Shown here one piece after another: positions 42,573 through 51,484 of a stretch of DNA of 64,000 bases (positions are counted from its first letter, which is position 1; each line of letters begins with the position of its first letter). The notes under the pieces were generated by a model. The model worked only from the letters and a program-made list of their open reading frames with translations, was not told where the DNA came from and ran no database searches. Source of the DNA: Paenibacillus nasutitermitis (GTDB taxonomy: Bacteria; Bacillota; Bacilli; Paenibacillales; Paenibacillaceae); NCBI RefSeq assembly GCF_014641075.1, contig NZ_BMHP01000005.1, positions 186,001-250,000 of the forward strand, given 5' to 3'. Position numbers and translations under genes: made by a program.

Positions 42573-43605
42573 CCGTTATATTTATGCGGTGACGCAGCGT
42601 CTGCCTAAGCAGCAAAGAGAGGATATTAAACAGGAACTGCAAAGCCTGATTGAAGATATGCTGGAGGAGCGCATACCAGATGGTCCAATTGCGAAAGAAG
42701 ATGTCGAACGTGTGCTGCTTGAGCTGGGCCATCCGAATGAGCTGGCCGCAAAGTATCGCGGGTACGAGCGTTACTTGATCGGTCCGATGTTGTTCGATGC
42801 TTACTTGACTATATTAAAGATTGTGATGGCCTCTATCGCCATAGGATTAACCGCCGTTTGGGCCATCGAGACCTTCGTTTCCCATTCGGGGATACTGGAC
42901 CCGATTGCAAACTACCTGACCTCTCTCGTTTCGGCCGCTGCACAAGGGTTCGTTTGGGTCACCGTTATTTTTGCTTGGATCGAGCGTAGGCAGCGGCTAA
43001 ATGTCGCCGGCAACGACAGCAGGAATAAAGCGTGGAAGCCCTCCGATTTGCCGCCGATTCCGGATGCGAAGACGCAAATCAAAAGGAGCGGACCGATCTC
43101 AAGCATCTTTTTTACCATTGTGGTCTTGGTGATTTGTCTCTATTCGACCGATCTGCTCGGGGTTTGGAGGCTCCACGACGGCACGCTCACGGTCGTTTCA
43201 TTCCTGAACAACGATGTATTCCGGCACTATTGGCCGCTTCTGTGGATGGTAGCCGCCTTCTCCATTTTGAGGGAAATCGTACGAATTATTGTGCAGCAAA
43301 GATCAGGCAAATTGCTGGTTTTCCATATCGTGGTGACCCTTATTATAACGGTGCTGATGTGTACCCTGTTTGCGGATAATGCGCTGTTGAATCCCGATTT
43401 CATCCAGGATTTGATCGCCTTGAGCCATTTATCCCCTGAAGGAAAGGACTTCGATACCCTGGTGTCGTTGTGGCCCAAGGTGAACGAATGGCTCGTAAAT
43501 GCCACCATAGTGCTTGCATTGCTCGATATTATAACCGAATCCTATGCCTGGTACCGGACCAAATCAGCCCCCGCTCCAATCACAAAACAAAAGCCGCTTG
43601 TATAG
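42559..43605 (+). CDS. HAAS-domain membrane protein, PadR partner
   Basis: The protein is 348 residues from ATG 42559, which follows GGAGGAG by seven bases. Residues 1-75 form the HAAS helical domain (RYIYAVTQRLPKQQREDIKQ, VERVLLELGHPNELAAKYRG). Several membrane spans follow (about 85-110, 125-150, 185-205, 225-245, 260-285, 315-335). HAAS proteins are usually encoded with PadR regulators and are thought to pass signals or assemble at the membrane; the mechanism is not established. The stop codon lies within its terminator stem. Confidence 0.85.
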   Translation: MEVIDRYIYAVTQRLPKQQREDIKQELQSLIEDMLEERIPDGPIAKEDVERVLLELGHPNELAAKYRGYERYLIGPMLFDAYLTILKIVMASIAIGLTAVWAIETFVSHSGILDPIANYLTSLVSAAAQGFVWVTVIFAWIERRQRLNVAGNDSRNKAWKPSDLPPIPDAKTQIKRSGPISSIFFTIVVLVICLYSTDLLGVWRLHDGTLTVVSFLNNDVFRHYWPLLWMVAAFSILREIVRIIVQQRSGKLLVFHIVVTLIITVLMCTLFADNALLNPDFIQDLIALSHLSPEGKDFDTLVSLWPKVNEWLVNATIVLALLDIITESYAWYRTKSAPAPITKQKPLV

Positions 43606-43614
43606 CGGCTTTTT
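43589..43614 (+). terminator. Terminator after PadR/HAAS operon
   Basis: AAAAGCCGCT pairs with AGCGGCTTTT around a five-base loop. The stem begins inside the last codons of the gene. Confidence 0.8.
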
Positions 43615-43742
43615 CCGGCAGGTTGCGGAAAAAGTTCCGCAGTGCGCTTACTCATTAATTCGCACCACTTGTGACACGGTTCCCCGCGTGGGCTGAAATG
43701 GCAGCTTTTCGGGTACCTTCCGATCCCCCTTATTATGGCATC

Positions 43743-44240
43743 TTATGCGTACTCGACTTTTTTATCTTGAGAAGCATGCAGCTTCACCATCGCGAATCGT
43801 GCAATTGGTTGGATTACCAAGCTCTCAGCGGCAAGTACAATCATGAAATTTCTTGGCCAGTTCGTTACCCAGTTACGAAAGATTTCAGAACTAAACCCAT
43901 TTCCTACAGCATTACCAATAAGCGTCATGCAGGCTGACATACCTATGACAGTGAATAAGATGCGGAACATCATTTTGGCATTAAAGCTGTCCGTTGGTTG
44001 TGTAAACTTTCCTGCTAATTTTTCAGCAATTCGACCAATAAGAACCGATTCAAGTATCATGGCAATAACCAGCATGATCGGAAACGTCTTAAGGATTGTT
44101 ATCGCAACGTCTCCATTGAAGTCCTTGACAGCTAGAGTGGTATTTAATGAAGTCATAAACAGAGCTGTCAGTGAACAGATGATTACACCGTACAACGCGC
44201 CCTCCTTACCGTTTCTTGGCAATCTTGTTTCTTGATTCAA
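43743..44240 (-). CDS. DUF2798-family membrane protein
   Basis: The protein is 165 residues with four predicted spans in two similar halves (GALYGVIICSLTALFMTSLN; KMMFRILFTVIGMSACMTLI), the DUF2798 pattern. Function is unknown. It is 74 bases downstream of the TetR gene on the same strand and is probably its regulated partner. It starts at ATG 44240. Confidence 0.82.
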   Translation of the reverse strand: MNQETRLPRNGKEGALYGVIICSLTALFMTSLNTTLAVKDFNGDVAITILKTFPIMLVIAMILESVLIGRIAEKLAGKFTQPTDSFNAKMMFRILFTVIGMSACMTLIGNAVGNGFSSEIFRNWVTNWPRNFMIVLAAESLVIQPIARFAMVKLHASQDKKVEYA

Positions 44241-44314
44241 TTTTTTCTTCCTCTCAGAATAATGATTTCAGACCTTAGCCATTTCGCTTCATACAGGGGC
44301 AAATGCAGCGACGA

Positions 44315-44869
44315 TTATACAAATAAATTCGGTAATCGTTTAGCGATCGTTTTTAAAGGATCTGTTGATTTTTGCGTTAAACAAAGCATCATTGCACCTT
44401 CAATCGAAGCCGTTAACATCAATGCAATTTCCGAAGCTGATTCATTCGTGAACCCTTCCGCTACAAGTTTCGCAGAGTAAATGTGCTGGATGTTTTCGTA
44501 TAGTGCACTGCATGCATTGCGGACAGGTTCACTCACCGTGGCCATTTCACTGACAATACTGCTAAATGTATAGCCAGTAATGGTGTCCTCTGTCTCTAAG
44601 TTGTGAATTAACTTATGAAGTATAGCTTGTACCGCTTCCTTAGTGGATCGATGCCCCCTGAAAATAGTTTCGATATCCGTCGTAATGGCTACTTTCAGGT
44701 CGTGTAAACAAGCAATTAAGAGTTCTTCTTTGCCATTTGGGAAATGATGGTATATCGCTCCTTTTGAAACGTTACAGGCTTTTAAGATTTCATTGAGCCC
44801 TACTGTTTTATAACCCTTTTGCTGAAAAAGCATTGTAGCCGTATCAATCATTAGCGACTTTGTATCCAA
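44315..44869 (-). CDS. TetR/AcrR-family regulator
   Basis: The protein is 184 residues. N-terminal helix-turn-helix: QKGYKTVGLNEILKACNVSK then GAIYHHFPNGKEELLIACL. The C-terminal TetR_C-like domain (AVQAILHKLIHNL...EGAMMLCLTQKSTDPLKTIA) is of the YxaF/LmrA type. The start is TTG 44869, with AGGAGG about 11 bases upstream. It likely represses itself and the DUF2798 gene. Confidence 0.92.
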   Translation of the reverse strand: MDTKSLMIDTATMLFQQKGYKTVGLNEILKACNVSKGAIYHHFPNGKEELLIACLHDLKVAITTDIETIFRGHRSTKEAVQAILHKLIHNLETEDTITGYTFSSIVSEMATVSEPVRNACSALYENIQHIYSAKLVAEGFTNESASEIALMLTASIEGAMMLCLTQKSTDPLKTIAKRLPNLFV

Positions 44870-45120
44870 ATTTAATGTTTCCTCCTAAGATACCGACTGG
44901 TCTGTTTTTGATTATAACAAATTTTCCACCCCTAATGTAAATGTTTTTTGGATCCCATTTTTTTCACTCGTCATCTTTACAACACAAGTGCCGCCTAACC
45001 CTTTATTAAAGACATCTATATTATGTCATTATCCCTACTTATGATACGGTTCCCAGCGCTGTCTGCAACGTCAAGTTTCAAGGCCATCCATTTGCCGGAC
45101 AGCCCGTTCTGTCTTGAAAT

Positions 45121-45324
45121 CTAATCTTTGCCTGTCAATAGTCGTCTTCCGAGCTGCAGTCTCGCTTCAAGCTCGATCCTTTGTTTGCAGTCTTCACAGC
45201 AATGCATTCCTTTACGATTTCGTTTCACGCGGTCGTAAGCTTGAGTTCCCTCGAAGACATCAAACATTCTTCTGCAGCTATAACAGGTCGATTGCAAACG
45301 AAATCCGTTGAACTGGCCCTCCAC
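45121..45324 (-). CDS. Small zinc-ribbon protein, YlaI/DUF2197-like
   Basis: The protein is 67 residues with two Cys pairs (CYSC near residue 14 and CEDC near residue 43) that should hold one zinc. The spacing and the basic middle (RVKRNRKGMHCCEDCKQRI) resemble B. subtilis YlaI. GTG 45324 follows GGGAGGG with six bases. Function is unknown. The neighbouring genes are unrelated regulators. Confidence 0.68.
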   Translation of the reverse strand: MEGQFNGFRLQSTCYSCRRMFDVFEGTQAYDRVKRNRKGMHCCEDCKQRIELEARLQLGRRLLTGKD

Positions 45325-45410
45325 CTAAATCCCTCCCGTCCATCACAACAAGGTCCGGCACTATTGACGTGGTAACCGCGACGCGCTATAACTGAATAAT
45401 ATCTAAATCG

Positions 45411-45443
45411 CACACTGTGTTATTTATTTTAATGCAGTGTGCT
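45411..45443 (+). promoter_or_regulatory. Likely TetR operator
   Basis: GCACACTG (45411-45418) is repeated inverted as CAGTGTGC (45436-45443), with an AT-rich centre. It lies 24 bases before the TTG start of the TetR gene. Autoregulation is inferred. Confidence 0.6.
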
Positions 45444-45466
45444 AAATAAAACAAGAGGTGTGAGCC

Positions 45467-46072
45467 TTGCCGAAAATTGTGGACCACGAACAAAAAAGAA
45501 AGCTCATCGCCGAATCGGCATGGAGCATTATTGAAGCAAAGGGGATCGAGCACGCGTCAATCCGCGCCGTCGCCGCTGCGGCCGGGTTATCACCCGGCGC
45601 CTTGCGGCATTATTTTTCAACGCAGGACGAGCTGCTGCTATTTATCGTGGATTATTATTTGACGAGAGGAGTCGACCGAGCAGAGGGGCTGGAGATAAGT
45701 CGTATTCCGATGAAGGCCGCGAAGGAAGTGATTTTAGAGTTACTCCCTATGGACACGGAAAAACGAACTGCAGTCGGCGTCTGGTGGGTGTTCGCCATCC
45801 GCTCCCTCACAAGTTCGGCATTACAGATTAAAAAAGACGAGCTCACGGACGGACTTCACTACCTGACTAAATCCGTCCTCGATCTTCTGACTGGGGCGAA
45901 GCTTCTTCCCTCGTCGATAGACATCGAACTCGAAACGCTTAGACTGGCCGCAGTCGTCGAAGGCTTGACGATCCTCGCATTGCTTCGCCCGGAGATCTAT
46001 GCACCAGAGACCGTGGAGCGAATCGTCGCCTGTCATCTCCGGGAGCTTTGCATGCGCGCCATGAATGAATAA
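45467..46072 (+). CDS. TetR-family regulator
   Basis: The protein is 201 residues. Helix-turn-helix: IEHASIRAVAAAAGLSPGAL followed by RHYFSTQDELLLFIVDYYL. The C-terminal domain (LELLPMDTEKRTAVGVWWVF, TLRLAAVVEGLTILALLRPE) resembles the BetI/TetR_C_6 group. TTG start with AGAGGTG upstream. An inverted repeat at 45411-45443 is a probable operator. No obvious target gene is adjacent, since the next gene on the same strand is 47290. Confidence 0.92.
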   Translation: MPKIVDHEQKRKLIAESAWSIIEAKGIEHASIRAVAAAAGLSPGALRHYFSTQDELLLFIVDYYLTRGVDRAEGLEISRIPMKAAKEVILELLPMDTEKRTAVGVWWVFAIRSLTSSALQIKKDELTDGLHYLTKSVLDLLTGAKLLPSSIDIELETLRLAAVVEGLTILALLRPEIYAPETVERIVACHLRELCMRAMNE

Positions 46073-46172
46073 AACGGGAAGAGACAAGCCATGCATCGGC
46101 CGATTAGTGTGACTTCTTGCGGGTCATATTTCAATACTTCCTCTCTCGACCAGCTCTCTGCGCATCAGATAT

Positions 46173-47096
46173 CTAAGAGGACGCCTTCCTGGTTTGCAGT
46201 TCATTACGGAAACGCCGGATGTCCCTGACCGGAGGATGGCCATACATACGCGCGTATTCGCGACTAAAATGCGAGGGGCTTTCATAGCCGACCTGGAACG
46301 CCGCATCAGCCGCTTCTATTGCTGTTGAATAGAGCAAACGGCGCGCCTCCTGAAGCCTGAGCTGCTTCTGATATTGGACCGGGCTCAATGCCGTTACTTC
46401 CTTGAAGTAATAATACAAGGACGAGGCGCTCATACCGGCCTCCACGGCTAATTCTTCAATGGGCAAGGGCATCGCGAAATCGCGGTTCATCCGCTTGATC
46501 ACCTTCGCGATACGCTGCGCATGGCTGCCTATCAAAGCAAACTCTTTGAGGGCGGCGCCCTGTTCATCCTGAAGAACCCGGTAAATAATCTCTCGTATCG
46601 CATACGGCGCAAGTACCGGAATGTCGCTTGGTGTATCTAACAGCCGGACAAGCCGCAATAAGGCATCATGCAGCGTATCGCTCATATCGTTTATGTACAG
46701 TCCGCGCCGCCCGGATTCGGGCTTGGGCCTCTCGACTGTAACGGATGCCTGGATAACCTCAAGAATTTGGTCCATGTCAAATTGCAACTGAAGGCTTAAA
46801 TACGGCGTTTCCGGTTCAGCCTCCAGGACCTGTCCGGTAATCGGCAAATGTACGGAAGCCACCAAATAGCCGTTTGGATCATACCGGTAACTCTCTTGCC
46901 CCAGCATGACGAGCTTCGAGCCCTGGACCACAACGCACAGAGAGGGCTCATAGACCGAATAGACCGGCTCGGATGCCAGGGACGAACGAATGAAACGCAA
47001 GGCGGGAATCAACGTCTCCTGTGTGCCGTCTTGTTTTGCGAACCGCTCGACCACTTGCGCTAAATCTTCTTTCCGCTTCACGGACCTTTCATCCAT
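46173..47096 (-). CDS. AraC-family regulator (AraC_N type)
   Basis: The protein is 307 residues. The N-terminal AraC_N domain (TLIPALRFIRSSLASEPVYS, YEPSLCVVVQGSKLVMLGQE) is followed by two helix-turn-helix motifs (MPLPIEELAVEAGMSASSLY; AIEAADAAFQVGYESPSHFS then REYARMYGHPP). ATG 47096 has AGGGGAGG upstream. It is divergent from the Atu4866-like/SDR operon (47290-48302), a recurrent genomic pairing, so it likely controls that operon. Confidence 0.94.
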   Translation of the reverse strand: MDERSVKRKEDLAQVVERFAKQDGTQETLIPALRFIRSSLASEPVYSVYEPSLCVVVQGSKLVMLGQESYRYDPNGYLVASVHLPITGQVLEAEPETPYLSLQLQFDMDQILEVIQASVTVERPKPESGRRGLYINDMSDTLHDALLRLVRLLDTPSDIPVLAPYAIREIIYRVLQDEQGAALKEFALIGSHAQRIAKVIKRMNRDFAMPLPIEELAVEAGMSASSLYYYFKEVTALSPVQYQKQLRLQEARRLLYSTAIEAADAAFQVGYESPSHFSREYARMYGHPPVRDIRRFRNELQTRKASS

Positions 47097-47289
47097 TTGA
47101 TCGCCTCCCCTTTATTCGATTAACCCACTCAACTTTATACTATTTTGGAGAATTAGGCAATTACAGCGAACCATCCGGCTACCGCCCCGCTTTCGATTCG
47201 GTTCATAATGGAGTTGTGGCTATGTGCTCCAATTGGAGGTTATGGCATTGCGTGCCAGCCACCATTCAAACGTGGAAGGAGAGAGTGAA

Positions 47290-47565
47290 ATGAATACCGA
47301 ACATGTAGATTCGCATCCCTATGCCGGCATGTGGGTGACCGCGGACGGCTATATCCGGCACGAGCTGCTGCCGAACGGAAGGTACGACGAAGCCCGCGGC
47401 GGCCGCAAGAGCGCTTATCAAGGAAGATATACCATCGAAGGCGATCATATCGAATATGTGGATGATACAGGTTTTACGGCCGATGGCGATTTTGTCGACG
47501 GGGTGCTGTACCATGCAGGTATGGTGCTTTATCTGGAAGAACACAGAGGGGGGAGCGAGGAATGA
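47290..47565 (+). CDS. Atu4866-domain protein (small beta-barrel)
   Basis: The protein is 91 residues of the Agrobacterium Atu4866 family, a lipocalin-like beta protein: YAGMWVTADGYIRHELLPNG, RKSAYQGRYTIEGDHIEYVD, DDTGFTADGDFVDGVLYHAG. ATG 47290 has AAGGAG upstream. Function is unknown. Its stop overlaps the SDR start (ATGATG/TGA), so the two are translationally coupled under the divergent AraC regulator. Confidence 0.85.
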   Translation: MNTEHVDSHPYAGMWVTADGYIRHELLPNGRYDEARGGRKSAYQGRYTIEGDHIEYVDDTGFTADGDFVDGVLYHAGMVLYLEEHRGGSEE

Positions 47566-48302
47566 TGTCTGCACGTGATGGAAAAGTTGTTGTCATTACA
47601 GGGGCAAGCAGCGGGATTGGCGAAGCAACGGCCCGTCTGCTGGCTAGCCAAGGCGCTCATATTGTCATCGGAGCCCGGCGCTTGGAAAGACTGGAAGCCC
47701 TGGCATCCGACATTCGCGCGGAAGGAGGTTCAGTCGCCTATCAACAGCTCGACGTAACGGACCTTGATCAGATGAAGGCGATCGTCCTCATGGCTCAAAA
47801 ACGGTTTGGGCGGCTCGATGTTGTCGTAAACAATGCTGGCGTGATGCCGCTCTCACCGCTCGAGGCTTTAAAGATCGATGAGTGGAACCGAATGATCGAC
47901 GTTAATATCCGCGGCGTTCTCCATGGCATTGCTGCCGGACTACCCATCATGAGGGAGCAAGGGTTCGGCCAATTCGTAAATGTGGCTTCCATCGGTGCCT
48001 ATGAGGTGTCCCCGACCGCGGCGGTCTATTGCGCTACCAAATATGCCGTTCGGGCGATCACCGAAGGATTGCGGCAAGAGGCCGGGAGCAATATCCGCGC
48101 AACCCTCGTGTCACCGGGCGTGACTGAGTCCGAGCTTGCCGACAGTATCACAGACGAAGGGGCAAGGCAACTAATGAAAGATTATCGCCGCATTGCGCTT
48201 CCAGCCTCTGCCATCGCCCGCTCCATAGCTTACGCCATCGAGCAGCCGGAAGGCGTCGATGTAAATGAGCTTATTATCAGACCGGCTTCGCAGCTTACTT
48301 AA
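47562..48302 (+). CDS. Short-chain dehydrogenase/reductase
   Basis: The protein is 246 residues, classical SDR. Cofactor motif VVVITGASSGIGEATARLL, NNAG (VVNNAGVMPLSPLEAL), catalytic Ser in NVASIGAYEVSPTAA and Y-x3-K in VYCATKYAV. The acidic/basic pattern after the second strand (GARRLERLE) suggests NADP(H) preference. The substrate is unknown. It is coupled to the Atu4866-like gene upstream. Confidence 0.94.
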   Translation: MMSARDGKVVVITGASSGIGEATARLLASQGAHIVIGARRLERLEALASDIRAEGGSVAYQQLDVTDLDQMKAIVLMAQKRFGRLDVVVNNAGVMPLSPLEALKIDEWNRMIDVNIRGVLHGIAAGLPIMREQGFGQFVNVASIGAYEVSPTAAVYCATKYAVRAITEGLRQEAGSNIRATLVSPGVTESELADSITDEGARQLMKDYRRIALPASAIARSIAYAIEQPEGVDVNELIIRPASQLT

Positions 48303-48470
48303 ATGTCTGTATAAATAACTAGTTCCCCTTTCTTCTTACGAGCTTAATGAAAAAATGAGTAATTAGACGTACAAATGTCAGAAAACATTACATTTATCAT
48401 ATTGATTTCACTTCTCTTTCGATTATAATGTTAATTAAACTAACATAATAGAAAGGGAAGTGCGAGAGAT

Positions 48471-50411
48471 ATGATTAGCAAAAATAAACTACGCATGATT
48501 AGTGGAGCATTTACAGCAGTACTTCTTCTTTCCCAGCTGGCAGCACCTGGGTACGCGGCAAACGCCGACACAGAACTGGATGAATTTGCTTCGCAGAAGT
48601 GGGCTCCGAACGGCTTCCTTACATCCTCTAACAGAGAAAGCGCAGTTAAAGCAAATGAATTCGTGCATTTGCTAAACGAAGTTGCCGATGCAGCGGGGTA
48701 CGATCAAGACATTACAAATACCTTGGACTCCACAGTAATCAAACGTGAGAATGCCGCCGCTTTGCTAGACCAAATTATAGATGTGCCTTATCCGGAAGAT
48801 CCCTCTTTTCTTGATGTGAAAGACATCGCCTACCAGCCCTCCATTAAAGTAATTGCAACATCGGGACTTATGAAAGGAACATCCTCTAGCAGCTATGGCT
48901 TCGGCAAAGCGCTGACACACTCTGAGGCGGCTATCATTGCTTATCGACTCTATCAATATTTGCAGCCGTTTAATCCTGTAGAGGCTTCAATCGCCTCGAT
49001 CCAGGACGCGCTTAAATCGGGCAGATTGACCTCAGAGGAGCTGGTAGAGCTTTATTTGAACCGAATGGAGCAATACGACGACAACGGTCCACAGCTTCAT
49101 TCAATCATTGCAGTTAATGAGGCTGCCATCGAGCTAGCAAGAGGGCTTGATGAAGAACGGAAGAAACAAGGAGCGCGCGGACCGCTGCACGGTATACCCG
49201 TCATCCTGAAGGATAACTTCGATACGGCGGATATGCCGACAACCGGCGGCTCTCTGGCACTGAAGGACAGCACTCCATCCGATGACGCTTACCAAGTGAT
49301 GAAACTCAAAAAAGCTGGCGCGATTATTTTGGCTAAAGCGAATTTGCATGAATTTGCTTTTGGCTATACGACGTCCAGCTCGCTTGGAGGACAAACGCTT
49401 AACCCTTACAATCTGGAAAGAGTACCGGGCGGCTCCAGCGGCGGAACAGGTGCTGCTATTGCCGCCAGCTTCGCGGCTGTAGGGATGGGGAGCGACACCG
49501 GCGGCTCGATCCGGGTGCCTTCCTCTTTCAACAGCCTGGTCGGCATTCGCCCTACCATTGGACTAACCAGCCGGAACGGCATCATGCCGCTTGCTCTAAC
49601 TCAAGACACAGGCGGCCCGATTGCCAGAACCGTAGCGGATGCAGCTGCCGTTCTTGATGCTACCGTTGGTTACGATCCGAACGACGAAACGACCGCAAGC
49701 AGTATCGGCCATACCCCGGACTCCTATTTAGATTATTTGAATGCGGACGGCCTGCAAGGGGCAAGGATTGGTATCGTACGGGAAGTATTCGGTACCGATC
49801 AGGAAGTGAATGCCGTGATGGACAATGCGATTGACGAATTGAAGCAATCCGGGGCGATACTCCTTGATAACGTCGCTATTCCGAACTTTGCGGAAATCAA
49901 CGGCTTCGAAAGCTTAAGCAACTGGGAATTCAAGTTCCAGTTTAACGATTACCTGGAGTCGCTTGGATCCGACCGGCCTTATGATACTTTATCGGATATT
50001 ATCTCGACGGGCATGTTCGATTCGTCCATCGCCCAGCAACTCAAGGACCGCAATGCTAAAGAAACCCTGGATGACGAAGCATACAAAGATATCATCCTGT
50101 TCCGTACGAAGCTGGCTCAACAGGCCGTTCTGAGAATGATGGCGGACCACGATCTCGATGCGCTTATCTTCCCAACCTCGGCTGAGCAAATTGTGAAGAT
50201 TGGCGGAAACCAGACGATCGGCAACGGATTTAAGCTCAGCTCCTTCACCGGTTATCCGACCGTGACGGTTCCGGCAGGTTTCACGAGCGACAATATGCCA
50301 GTCGGCATGGACTTCTTCGGACGTCCATTCAGTGAGCCAACTCTGATTAAGCTTGCTTATTCCTTCGAGCAAAACACACACCATCGCCAGGCTCCCAAGC
50401 TTACGCCATAG
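48471..50411 (+). CDS. Secreted amidase-signature enzyme with N-terminal SLH-like region
   Basis: The protein is 646 residues. Signal peptide ISGAFTAVLLLSQLAAPGYA, then a region (about 35-165) with SLH-like features (VKANEFVHLLNEVADAAG; SFLDVKDIAYQPSIKVIATS followed by GLMKGTSSSSYGFGKALTHS). The amidase-signature catalytic domain follows, with the triad Lys247 (VILKDN), cis-Ser322 (GGSSGG) and nucleophile Ser346 (GSDTGGSIR). It hydrolyses a carboxylic amide, probably outside the cell. The amidase-to-surface-domain fusion is unusual for a family that is mostly cytoplasmic. Monocistronic, followed by a strong hairpin. Confidence 0.92.
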   Translation: MISKNKLRMISGAFTAVLLLSQLAAPGYAANADTELDEFASQKWAPNGFLTSSNRESAVKANEFVHLLNEVADAAGYDQDITNTLDSTVIKRENAAALLDQIIDVPYPEDPSFLDVKDIAYQPSIKVIATSGLMKGTSSSSYGFGKALTHSEAAIIAYRLYQYLQPFNPVEASIASIQDALKSGRLTSEELVELYLNRMEQYDDNGPQLHSIIAVNEAAIELARGLDEERKKQGARGPLHGIPVILKDNFDTADMPTTGGSLALKDSTPSDDAYQVMKLKKAGAIILAKANLHEFAFGYTTSSSLGGQTLNPYNLERVPGGSSGGTGAAIAASFAAVGMGSDTGGSIRVPSSFNSLVGIRPTIGLTSRNGIMPLALTQDTGGPIARTVADAAAVLDATVGYDPNDETTASSIGHTPDSYLDYLNADGLQGARIGIVREVFGTDQEVNAVMDNAIDELKQSGAILLDNVAIPNFAEINGFESLSNWEFKFQFNDYLESLGSDRPYDTLSDIISTGMFDSSIAQQLKDRNAKETLDDEAYKDIILFRTKLAQQAVLRMMADHDLDALIFPTSAEQIVKIGGNQTIGNGFKLSSFTGYPTVTVPAGFTSDNMPVGMDFFGRPFSEPTLIKLAYSFEQNTHHRQAPKLTP

Positions 50412-50441
50412 CGGGCCGCTACTAACGCCAAGGTCAAAAAC

Positions 50442-50482
50442 AGCTCATTTATGATGAGATTAATCATAAATGAGCTATTTTT
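50442..50482 (+). terminator. Terminator after amidase gene
   Basis: A 14-bp perfect stem AGCTCATTTATGAT with its complement (50463-50476) is followed by ATTTTTCT. Confidence 0.88.
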
Positions 50483-50522
50483 CTCCCTATCGTCCTCCCT
50501 CCCTCAGGTCCCTTCAACTTTA

Positions 50523-51365
50523 CTAGAGAGCACCTGCATCTCTTGCCGAATAAAACGACGGGTAAATCGGCCGATAATGTAACTCGTCTCTTATACGCGT
50601 TGTATCGACGATCATGTCCCATGGATCAAATTCCTGTTGCCGTGCTTCTGACGGTATTTCGCTATTATGAAGCTGACGCAGCTCTGCAACGGAGATCGGC
50701 GCATCATCGCCCACATTGTAGATTCTGCCATCAATACCTAAGGTGGAAGCTGCGAGCATCAGGGCTTGACTTACATCCGCATGGTGTACCATATGCATGC
50801 GTTTGGCTGGATTCCAATTGCGCATGAACGGAAGAAATTCCGCGATATGAGGGTCGCGGTCGCCATAGACAAAAGGAAGCCGTACTATACGCAGGCCCAA
50901 TCCCTGTTCGCGGTGAAGCTGCAGCAGAGCCGCCTCGGCCGCGACTTTGGTTTGAGGATAAGGAAAGGCAGGCCTAAGCTCGTCTTCTTCACGGTTTGGT
51001 CTTGAATAACCTCCAGGACCGTATACGTTATTGGTGCTGGAAAAAACAAATTTCGGCACACCTGCCTGCAGAGCAGCGCGTGCCAGAGCTATACTGCCAT
51101 CGATGTTTGAAATTCTGGCGGTGTTCTCGTCAACCCCGCGGAACTGTGCTGCCAAGTGAATCACAGCATCGGCGCCACGGATAGCGTCAACATAATCGCC
51201 CGGCTGCAACAGATCGCCCTCTATAAGTTCAGCTCCCTGCTGATGAAGCCAATCCGCCTTTGCAGCGTCCCTTACCAATACTTTAACATGATGGCCTCGC
51301 TGTAACATACGCGGAACAAAACGGCTTCCTACTTTACCTGTGGCTCCTGTTACAAAGATGTTCAT
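50523..51365 (-). CDS. NAD-dependent epimerase/dehydratase family protein
   Basis: The protein is 280 residues, atypical/extended SDR. N-terminal NIFVTGATGKVGSRFVPRML, then GADAVIHLAAQFRGV, FSSTNNVYGPGG and a Y-x3-K in FPYPQTKVAAEAALL. The C-terminus is short. ATG 51365 has AGGAGG upstream. It is divergent from the XRE-type regulator at 51485. The substrate is unknown. Confidence 0.92.
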   Translation of the reverse strand: MNIFVTGATGKVGSRFVPRMLQRGHHVKVLVRDAAKADWLHQQGAELIEGDLLQPGDYVDAIRGADAVIHLAAQFRGVDENTARISNIDGSIALARAALQAGVPKFVFSSTNNVYGPGGYSRPNREEDELRPAFPYPQTKVAAEAALLQLHREQGLGLRIVRLPFVYGDRDPHIAEFLPFMRNWNPAKRMHMVHHADVSQALMLAASTLGIDGRIYNVGDDAPISVAELRQLHNSEIPSEARQQEFDPWDMIVDTTRIRDELHYRPIYPSFYSARDAGAL

Positions 51366-51484
51366 TTTTTCAAATCCTCCTACGTTTTTTAGAAGCTATA
51401 CTGGCAGTATAATAGAACGCGCACGTAGCTTCCTTCCTGCGTTTATCGTATGATTGAAAGTGTCAGGATAAGGGGGAGTTATAC

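Noticed and set aside
42154..44980. 15-base identical string TCGTCATCTTTACAA at about 42154 and 44963
   Set aside because: A few 15-base matches are expected by chance in a window of this size, and the two contexts share nothing else.
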